Below are positions 7,645-13,281 of a stretch of 24,402 bases of DNA, in pieces. Source of the DNA: JBDTMT01 sp033764095 (GTDB lineage: Bacteria; Desulfobacterota; Binatia; HRBIN30; CADEER01). Made by a program: the position numbers and the translations under genes. Positions within the stretch are counted from its first letter, which is position 1. Every line of letters starts with the position of its first letter. The notes beneath the pieces were generated by a model, which was not told the DNA's origin, did not search any database, and saw nothing but the letters and a program-made list of their open reading frames with translations. The DNA lies in assembly GCA_033764095.1 (NCBI GenBank), contig JANRJF010000080.1, forward strand, positions 1 through 24,402. The letters run 5' to 3'.

Positions 7645-7694
7645 CAGGCGGCGGGGCCGGTGGGGTCAGTGTTCATCTGTGTTGAAGCAGTTGA
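7512..7694 (-). repeat. Long-hairpin repeat family, copy C (partly translated)
   Basis: This is the shortest copy, about 183 bp. The left arm (about 7512-7565) contains TGCTCAACACGGATGAACAC, and the right arm (about 7632-7694) carries its complement with several mismatches. The core runs on the minus strand and matches copy B around GCCTCCGTG. The element overlaps two genes. The narK stop codon (TGA, 7673-7675) is part of the ACACAGATGAACAC motif in the right arm. The outer-membrane protein reading frame enters from the left arm, which encodes its apparent signal peptide. Confidence 0.85.
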
Positions 7695-8887
7695 ATTGGC
7701 TGCTGTGCCGCCCAGGTCAAGCGCCAGGCGCCGCTGACCGCGACCATCAGGCTCATGCCCCACAGGCACAGCACGGCGAGCACGACGAAGCCGCTGCCGT
7801 AGGTGCCGGTGAGGTCCTTCAACAGCCCGAGCAGCGACGGCAGGAAGAAGCCGCCGAGCCCGCCGGCGGCGCCGACCAGGCCGGTGATGACGCCGATCTC
7901 GCGCTGGAAGCGCAGCGGCACGAGTTGGAACACCGAGCCGTTGCCGGCGCCGAGCAGCGCCAGCGTGACGATGAACAGCGGCGTCGCCATCCACAGCGGC
8001 GGCAGGCTGGCAATGCTGAACAATAGCAGCGCGACTGCGCCGTAGAGCGCCGAGAGCATGCGAATGCCGCCGTAGCGGTCGGCGAGCCAGCCGCCGACCG
8101 GGCGCATGAAGCTGCCGGCGAAGACGCACAGCGCGGTGAGATCGCCGGCCGCGACTTTGTCCACCGCGTACTGGTCGTGGAAGAACACGCCGAGGAAGCT
8201 CGCCAGCCCGACGAAGCCGCCGAAGGTGATGCTGTAGAAGAGGCAGAACCAGACGGTGTCGACCTCGCGCAGCACGGCGACGTAGTCAGTCAGCTTCTTC
8301 GGCGGCGGCTGCGTCGGGCTGTCCTTGGCACACAGGAAGAACACCAGGCCGGCGGCCGCCATCGGCAGGATCGCCACGCCCATCGCCGCCTGCCAACCGA
8401 TCATCGCGGCGAGGCGCGGCATGAACAGCGACGCCAGCACGGTGCCGGAGTTGCCGGCGCCGGCGATGCCCATCACCAGGCCCTGGTACTGCGGTGGATA
8501 CCAGCGCGAGGCGAGTGGCAGCGCCACCGCGAAGCTGGCGCCCGGCACGCCGAGCAGCAGCGCGACGACGAACAGGCGCGGCAGCGAGTCGGCGAACAGC
8601 CAGCCGAGCAGCAGCGGCACGAAGGTCAGCGAGATGCCGAGCAGGCCGGTACGGCGCGGCCCGAAGTGATCGGTGAGCGCGCCCATGACGATGCGGAAGA
8701 TCGAGCCGCCGAGCAGCGGCGTGGCGATCAGGAACCCCTTCTGCGTCGCGCTCAACGCCAGGTCCTCGGCAATGAAGTTGCCGAGCGGGCCGAGCAGGTA
8801 CCAGATGCAGAAGCTGAGATCGAAGTAGATGAAGGCGGCGAGCAGGGTCGGCCAGTGGCCGGCGCGGCGGAACTCCTGAATGTTCAT
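7673..8887 (-). CDS. narK: Nitrate/nitrite transporter, NarK/NasA-type MFS
   Basis: This 404-residue, 12-helix inner-membrane carrier imports nitrate for assimilation. The nitrate-binding arginines of the family fit Arg65 (GSIFRIVMGALTD, helix 2) and Arg262 (GSFMRPVGGWLADRYGG, helix 8). The nitrate signature glycines are present in both halves: GIAGAGNSGTV (about 140-150) and GAGNGSVFQLVP followed by GVITGLVGAAGGLGGFFLP (about 313-350). The ATG at 8887 overlaps the stop of the Rieske gene as ATGA, so the two are translationally coupled. The last residues (LLQHR) and the stop codon are supplied by the long-hairpin repeat copy C, which means the original C-terminus may have been different. It is the last gene of the nitrate operon. 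Export of nitrite is an alternative but less likely given the assimilatory context. Confidence 0.93.
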   Translation of the reverse strand: MNIQEFRRAGHWPTLLAAFIYFDLSFCIWYLLGPLGNFIAEDLALSATQKGFLIATPLLGGSIFRIVMGALTDHFGPRRTGLLGISLTFVPLLLGWLFADSLPRLFVVALLLGVPGASFAVALPLASRWYPPQYQGLVMGIAGAGNSGTVLASLFMPRLAAMIGWQAAMGVAILPMAAAGLVFFLCAKDSPTQPPPKKLTDYVAVLREVDTVWFCLFYSITFGGFVGLASFLGVFFHDQYAVDKVAAGDLTALCVFAGSFMRPVGGWLADRYGGIRMLSALYGAVALLLFSIASLPPLWMATPLFIVTLALLGAGNGSVFQLVPLRFQREIGVITGLVGAAGGLGGFFLPSLLGLLKDLTGTYGSGFVVLAVLCLWGMSLMVAVSGAWRLTWAAQQPIQLLQHR

Positions 8888-9303
8888 ACGGACCTCACGA
8901 TGGCGGCAGTCAGGCCGCGGCGCGGCGGGCCGAACAGCACGCGGCCGCTGCGCGCGTCGAACGCGGCGTGGTGGCAGGGACACTCGAAGCGCTGGTGCTC
9001 CGCCGCCCACACCACCGGGCAGCCGAGGTGCGGGCAGCGGCGATCGAAGGCGACGACCTCGCCGTCGGCGAGCTTGACGGTCAGCACCTCGCCGCCGCTG
9101 ACCGCGACGGCGCGCGCTTCGTTCACCGCCAACGCCGCCGCATCGGGCGGCGCGATCTCCAACGGCGCGGCGGCGGCCACCTCGCCGCGGCGCGCCAGCC
9201 ACTCGCCGCCGGCGACCAGCGCCGCGGCGCAGCCGGCGACGCCGAGGAAGCGGCGGCGATCGAGCTTTCGCTCCTCGGCAGCAGCGATGGGAAACTTCAG
9301 CAC
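8884..9303 (-). CDS. Rieske [2Fe-2S] protein with twin-arginine signal
   Basis: This 139-residue protein has an N-terminal region (residues 11-38) with the motif DRRRFLG followed by a hydrophobic stretch, a twin-arginine signal or uncleaved anchor. The C-terminal half is a Rieske domain: Cys90 and His92 (CPHLGC), then Cys108 and His111 (CPCHHAAFD). Cys95 and Cys110 are the extra pair that forms the disulfide in bc1-type high-potential Rieske proteins. The start is GTG at 9303; the preceding ferredoxin stop overlaps it (GTGCTGA), and its own stop overlaps the narK start (ATGA). It probably carries electrons between the quinone pool or cytochrome b and the nitrate reductase chain. Placing the Rieske centre outside the membrane is at odds with a cytoplasmic NasA. 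Confidence 0.85.
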   Translation of the reverse strand: MLKFPIAAAEERKLDRRRFLGVAGCAAALVAGGEWLARRGEVAAAAPLEIAPPDAAALAVNEARAVAVSGGEVLTVKLADGEVVAFDRRCPHLGCPVVWAAEHQRFECPCHHAAFDARSGRVLFGPPRRGLTAAIVRSV

Positions 9304-9959
9304 AGGGCCTCCTCGAGATGCTGCTCGGCGCGGGCGCGCGGCGTGCGTACGCCGGGGCCGACGCCGATGGTGTCGACCTGCGCCGGCACCATCAGGTGAT
9401 TGCGCGTCTGGACGGTCTGCTCGCCGATCAGGAACTGGTTGAGCGGCCGGGCGCGGCGCTGGTCCTCGACCTCCTCGTGCGTGCCGTAGAAGAGCGCGCC
9501 GGACGGGCACACGGTCGCGCACATCGGCTTCTTCCCGACCGAGGTGCGGTCGTAGCAGAGGTCGCACTTCATCATGAGGTGCAGGTCGACGTGGATCTTC
9601 GGCACGCCGAACGGACAGGCGAGCGCGCAGTTGCCGCAGCCGATGCAGCGCTCGGTCATCGCGCTCAGCACCACGCCGCTGAGATCGATCTTGATCGCGT
9701 CGGCCGGACACACACTCGCGCAGGCGGGATCGGCGCAGTGCATGCACACCGTCGGCGCGGTCTGCACCGACGCGGCGCGGGTCAGGTACTCGATGTGGAT
9801 CATCGAGTAACCGCCGTGACCGGGGCACTCGCTGCACGCCTCCTCGCAGGCGCGGCAGCCGATGCAGCGGTTGGCGTCAACAAACAGCGATGAGTGACCC
9901 GGAAGCGATGAGCGATGAGCGACGAGTGATGAGTGGCTGGCTCTCGTGGGGTCGCTCAT
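9297..9959 (-). CDS. Four-cluster [4Fe-4S] ferredoxin-like electron-transfer subunit
   Basis: This 220-residue protein is of the NrfC/DmsB/HybA type. Four cysteine groups are visible: RCIGCRACEEAC (from residue 31), CMHCADPACASVC, RCIGCGNCALACPFG, and CDLC paired with CATVCPSGALFYG. Together they are enough for four [4Fe-4S] clusters. Such subunits pass electrons to or from a molybdopterin enzyme, here almost certainly NasA, whose stop codon overlaps this start (ATGA). Residues 1-25 (rich in Ser, His and Leu) are encoded by the GATGAGCGATGAG hairpin repeat. Between that repeat and the first cluster motif there is no ATG, GTG or TTG codon, so the start at 9959 is probably used. No signal peptide is seen, so the protein should be cytoplasmic with NasA. 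Confidence 0.9.
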   Translation of the reverse strand: MSDPTRASHSSLVAHRSSLPGHSSLFVDANRCIGCRACEEACSECPGHGGYSMIHIEYLTRAASVQTAPTVCMHCADPACASVCPADAIKIDLSGVVLSAMTERCIGCGNCALACPFGVPKIHVDLHLMMKCDLCYDRTSVGKKPMCATVCPSGALFYGTHEEVEDQRRARPLNQFLIGEQTVQTRNHLMVPAQVDTIGVGPGVRTPRARAEQHLEEALC

Positions 9960-10002
9960 CGACTCGGCCTTTCACTCATCGCTCGTCGCTCATCGCTCGT
10001 CG
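9886..10002. repeat. GATGAGCGATGAG hairpin repeat at the nasA/ferredoxin junction
   Basis: The 30-base arms 9906-9935 and 9973-10002 are complementary at 28 of 30 positions. They consist of tandem variants of the six-base unit CGATGA/CGACGA. A further partial unit (GCGATGAGTG) lies at about 9887-9896. The loop (9936-9972) contains the overlapping nasA stop and ferredoxin start. The whole element is translated on the minus strand: it encodes the end of NasA (ATSDERRAMSERPSR) and the beginning of the ferredoxin. It is unrelated in sequence to the four long-hairpin copies. Confidence 0.92.
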
Positions 10003-12181
10003 CCGCGCGCACCGGCGGCAGTTTCTCGACGCGGACGGCCGCGACCTTGAATTCCGGGATGCCGGAGATCGGATCGTAGGCGCGCACGGTCAGGCGGTTG
10101 GCGGACTGCGCGCCGGGCCTGTGGTTGGGAATGAAGACGGTGGCGGGGCGGATGGTGCGCACCACCTGCGCGGCGAGCTCGAGCTCGCCGCGCCGGCTGA
10201 CGATGCGCACGCGCTCGCCGTCGGCGATGTGCAGCTGCGCGGCGAGACGCGGATGCAGCTCCAGGCGCGGCTCGGGATACTGCTCGACCAGCGGGCCGAT
10301 GCGCCGCGTCTGGTTGCCGGAGAGGAACTGCGAGACGACCCGGCCGGTGGTGAGGATGATCGGGTACTCGTCGTCGACGTCCTCGGCCGGCGGCCGGTAC
10401 TCGATGGCGTGGAAGCGCGCCCTGCCGTCGGCGTGTCCGAAGCGTCCGCCCTCGAACAGCCGCGGCGTGCCGGGATGCGCGGTGTCCGGGCAGGGCCAGA
10501 AGACGCCCATCTGCTGCTCGATGCGCTCGTAGGTGATGCCGGCGTAGTCGGCGATGCCGCCGGCCGACAGGCGGCGCAGCTCCTCGAAGATCTCCACCGG
10601 CGCCTGGAAGCGGAACTTGTCGCCGCGGCCCAGGCGCTCGGCGATGGCGCAGATGATCTTCCAGTCCTGCCGCGCCTCGCCCGGCGGCTGCACCGCCTGG
10701 CGGATGCGGATGACGCGCCCCTCGGCGCTGGTCACCGTGCCCTCGTCCTCCTCCTGCAGCGAGCCCGGCAGGATGAGATCGGCGTGACGCGCGGTCTCCG
10801 ACATGAAGAAGTCGATGGCGACGTAGAAGTCGAGCCGTTCCAGCGCGGCGCGGGTGAAGTGCGCGTCGGGCAGCGAGACGGCGGGGTTGAAGCACAGCGA
10901 CAGCAGGCCGCGGATCTCGCCGGCGTGGATCTTCTCCAGGATCTGCGGCGCCGTGCCGCCCTTGCCGGGCAGCTCGTCGGGCGACACGCCCCAGCGCTCG
11001 GCGACCACGGCGCGGTGCGCGGGGTTCTCGATGTCGCGCGCGCCGGGCAGCTGGTTGCAGCGCTGCCCGTGCTCGCGCGCCCCCTGGCCGTTGCCCTGCC
11101 CGGTGATGGTCGCGTAGCCGCAGCCCGGCTTGCCGATCTTGCCGGTTGCCAGCACCAGGTTGATGCACGACAGCACGTTCTCGACGCCCTTGGTGTGGTG
11201 CTCGATGCCGCGCGCGTGCAGCAGCATGGTGCGCGGCGCCTGCACCCACAGCTCGGCGGCCTCGATGATGCGCGCGGCGGGCACGCCGACCAGCGCCTCG
11301 ACCTTCTCCGGCGAGTACTGCTCGACGACGCGCTGCATCTCCTCGAAGCCGTTGGTGTGCGCGGCGATGAAGTCCTGGTCGACGCCGCCGAGGCGGATGA
11401 CGGCGTGCAGGATGGCGTTCATCAGCGCCGAGTCGCGCCCCGGCTTCACCGGCAGGAAGAGGTCGGCGGTGCGCGCGATCGGCGTCAGGCGCGGATCGAC
11501 GACGATCAGGCGCGCGCCGCGGTCGCGCGCCCGCCAGATGTAGTCGGTGGTGATCGGGCTGCACTCGGAGACGTTCGAGCCGGTGACCAGAATGAGGTCG
11601 GCGAGTGCGATGTCGGCCCACGGGTTGGCGGCGCGATCGATGCCGAACGCCTTCAGGTTGCCGGCGCCGGCCGACACCATGCAGAGGCGGCCGTTGTAGT
11701 CGATGTGCCTGGTCTGCACCGCCAGACGGGCGAACTTGCCCATCAGGTAGGCCTTCTCGTTGGTCAGCGAGGCGCCGCCGAGCACCGCGAAGGAGTCCGC
11801 GCCGCTGCGCCGCTGGATGCGCTGGATACGCTCGGCGACGATGTCGAGCGCCTCGTCCCAGCCGATGCGCGCGAAGCCGTTGCCGCTGCGCACCAGCGGA
11901 TAGTGCAGGCGATCGGGATGGTTGTTCTGCAGGTAGCGCTTGACGCCCTTCGGGCAGAGCTTGCCGCGATTGAACGGAAACTCCTCCCAGGGCTCGACGC
12001 CGACCACCTTCTCGTCCTTCACCACCAGCTTCACGCCGCACTGCTGGCCGCAGAAGCAGCAGTGCGTCTGCACCGTGCGGTCGGGGTCGTGGCGCGCCGC
12101 GAACCCGCCCGGCGGCTCGAAATTGAGATGCGGCCCGAAGCGGTCGATCAACGTTTCGGTCGAACAGGGTAGCGTCGCCAT
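9956..12181 (-). CDS. nasA: Assimilatory nitrate reductase catalytic subunit (molybdopterin)
   Basis: This 741-residue bis-MGD molybdenum enzyme reduces nitrate to nitrite. The N-terminus carries the [4Fe-4S] ligands Cys41, Cys44, Cys48 and Cys76 (HCCFCGQQCGV, then GKLCPKG). Downstream are the family segments RIGWDEALDIVAERI, NGRLCMVSAGAGN, GSNVSECSPIT and ATITGQGNGQGAREHGQRCNQLPG. The C-terminal pterin-binding domain holds LTTGRVVSQFLSGNQTRR and PNHRPGAQSANRLT. No Tat signal is present, so it is cytoplasmic. The reading frame is open further upstream, but ATG 12181 is chosen because family similarity begins there and AAGGCGG lies about 7 bases before it. The cytochrome b stop is 2 bp upstream. 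About the last 15 residues come from the adjacent hairpin repeat. A formate-dehydrogenase-like role is less likely given nirBD, narK and nasST. Confidence 0.93.
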   Translation of the reverse strand: MATLPCSTETLIDRFGPHLNFEPPGGFAARHDPDRTVQTHCCFCGQQCGVKLVVKDEKVVGVEPWEEFPFNRGKLCPKGVKRYLQNNHPDRLHYPLVRSGNGFARIGWDEALDIVAERIQRIQRRSGADSFAVLGGASLTNEKAYLMGKFARLAVQTRHIDYNGRLCMVSAGAGNLKAFGIDRAANPWADIALADLILVTGSNVSECSPITTDYIWRARDRGARLIVVDPRLTPIARTADLFLPVKPGRDSALMNAILHAVIRLGGVDQDFIAAHTNGFEEMQRVVEQYSPEKVEALVGVPAARIIEAAELWVQAPRTMLLHARGIEHHTKGVENVLSCINLVLATGKIGKPGCGYATITGQGNGQGAREHGQRCNQLPGARDIENPAHRAVVAERWGVSPDELPGKGGTAPQILEKIHAGEIRGLLSLCFNPAVSLPDAHFTRAALERLDFYVAIDFFMSETARHADLILPGSLQEEDEGTVTSAEGRVIRIRQAVQPPGEARQDWKIICAIAERLGRGDKFRFQAPVEIFEELRRLSAGGIADYAGITYERIEQQMGVFWPCPDTAHPGTPRLFEGGRFGHADGRARFHAIEYRPPAEDVDDEYPIILTTGRVVSQFLSGNQTRRIGPLVEQYPEPRLELHPRLAAQLHIADGERVRIVSRRGELELAAQVVRTIRPATVFIPNHRPGAQSANRLTVRAYDPISGIPEFKVAAVRVEKLPPVRAATSDERRAMSERPSR

Positions 12182-12183
12182 GA

Positions 12184-13281
12184 CTAAGCCGCCTTGTTTT
12201 CCGTCCCGCGCCCCGATGCGGGAGACTCCGACTCCCTCCCCCGCGCCAGCGGGGGAGGGTTGGGGTGGGGGTTCACCCGCACGCCAGTCAGCCGCGGATG
12301 GAAATCCGCCCCCACCAGCTGCGCCTGCGCCGCCGCCACCAACCGCCGCCGGCAGGCCGGGCAGCGCTGCTGGTGGCCGTCGAAGCGAAACCCGCGCGCC
12401 GCCAGCAGCTGCTCGACGGCAGCGAGCTGCGCCGCCGGCGCCAGCTCGTCGCCGCACTCGACGCAGGCGCGCCGCGGCTCGCCGGCGGCGCGCACGATCA
12501 ACGCACCGAGTTGCAGCGGCCGGATGAACAGGTGGCCGAGCTTGCTGAAGGGCAGCGCCACCAGCAGCACGATGACGCTCAGCTCGTGCGCCAGCGCCGC
12601 GAGGCGAAAGGCGCCGGGCAGCGTGCGGCTGGCCGGCAGCGCCAGCCCGGTGAGCGCCACCGCCAGCAGCAGCAGCAGCGGGGCGATGTGAAATCCCGCC
12701 GTCGCGCCGGGCTCGCCGCGCCGCCGCCAGCGCGCCACCAGAAAGTAGGTGGCGCCGAGCGCCACCGCGACGCCGGCCAGGCTGAGGGCATGGAAGATGA
12801 CGAAGCCGAGCACCCCGTCGATGGCGAAGGCGTGCCCGGGCAGCGGCACGCCGAAGCACACCACCTGGAAGGTGTGCTGGTCGAGCGCGGTGAAGCGCAT
12901 CCAGCCGAACACCAGCGGCAGGGTGATGGCGAAGCTGGCCAGCGTGCCGAGCGACAGCAGCATGTGCGCCGCCCAGCGCAGCCGCGAGCGGCGCGCGATC
13001 ATCTCCTGCGCGACGACCTGCCGACCGGCGCCGGCGGCCGCGGTGCGCAGGCGGCGCGGCTCGCGCAACGCGCTCAGCAGCGCGCGGCCGTAGACCGCCG
13101 ACGCCGGCCGGCGCCAGAAGGCGCTGGTGCGGTAGGCGATGCCGAAGGTCGCCGCCAGCGTCGCGCCCAGATAGCCGAGCAGCGCATGATCGAGATGCGC
13201 ACCGAAGCCGGAGCCAACCAGGATCAGCGCGATCAGCCCGCCGGTGGCGACCGCGGCGTCGCGCAGGGCAAGGTTACGCAT
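12184..13281 (-). CDS. NarI-like cytochrome b membrane subunit with C-terminal zinc ribbon
   Basis: This 365-residue protein has about six or seven membrane segments. It carries the NarI/DsrM-type motif AHELSVIVLLVALPFSKLGH, in which His232 and His250 are likely heme b ligands. His106 (RWAAHMLL) and His164 (VIFHALSL) are candidates for the second pair. A cytoplasmic tail follows with Cys273-x2-Cys276 and Cys307-x2-Cys310, a rubredoxin or zinc-ribbon-like knuckle not usual in NarI. It may take electrons from quinol for NasA through the ferredoxin. The ATG at 13281 overlaps the nirBD stop (ATGCGTAA). Residues about 337-365 (PHPNPPPLARGRE and onward) are encoded by a hairpin repeat and are unlikely to be part of the ancestral protein. 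A sensory or assembly role cannot be excluded. Confidence 0.78.
   Translation of the reverse strand: MRNLALRDAAVATGGLIALILVGSGFGAHLDHALLGYLGATLAATFGIAYRTSAFWRRPASAVYGRALLSALREPRRLRTAAAGAGRQVVAQEMIARRSRLRWAAHMLLSLGTLASFAITLPLVFGWMRFTALDQHTFQVVCFGVPLPGHAFAIDGVLGFVIFHALSLAGVAVALGATYFLVARWRRRGEPGATAGFHIAPLLLLLAVALTGLALPASRTLPGAFRLAALAHELSVIVLLVALPFSKLGHLFIRPLQLGALIVRAAGEPRRACVECGDELAPAAQLAAVEQLLAARGFRFDGHQQRCPACRRRLVAAAQAQLVGADFHPRLTGVRVNPHPNPPPLARGRESESPASGRGTENKAA
12203..12272. repeat. CCCTCCCCCGC hairpin repeat at the cytochrome b/nasA junction
   Basis: Two hairpins stand side by side. The first is TCCCGC (12204-12209) with GCGGGA (12218-12223). The second is CCCTCCCCCGC (12234-12244) with GCGGGGGAGGG (12249-12259), a perfect 11-bp stem with a GCCA loop, followed by TTGGGGTGGGGG. 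It forms the 3' end of the cytochrome b reading frame and ends about 20 bp before the nasA start, just upstream of its ribosome binding site. In sequence it resembles dispersed CCCTCCCC..GGGGAGGG repeats that I recall from many environmental genomes, but I cannot check this here. Confidence 0.88.

Noticed and set aside
9229..9260. Lipobox (VAGC) in the Rieske signal region.
   Set aside because: Only about six hydrophobic residues separate it from the twin arginines, too few for a lipoprotein signal, and the hydrophobic helix continues past the Cys.
9887..10002. CRISPR-like array at the tandem CGATGA units.
   Set aside because: The units are contiguous six-base variants arranged as an inverted repeat, with no spacers and no cas genes.
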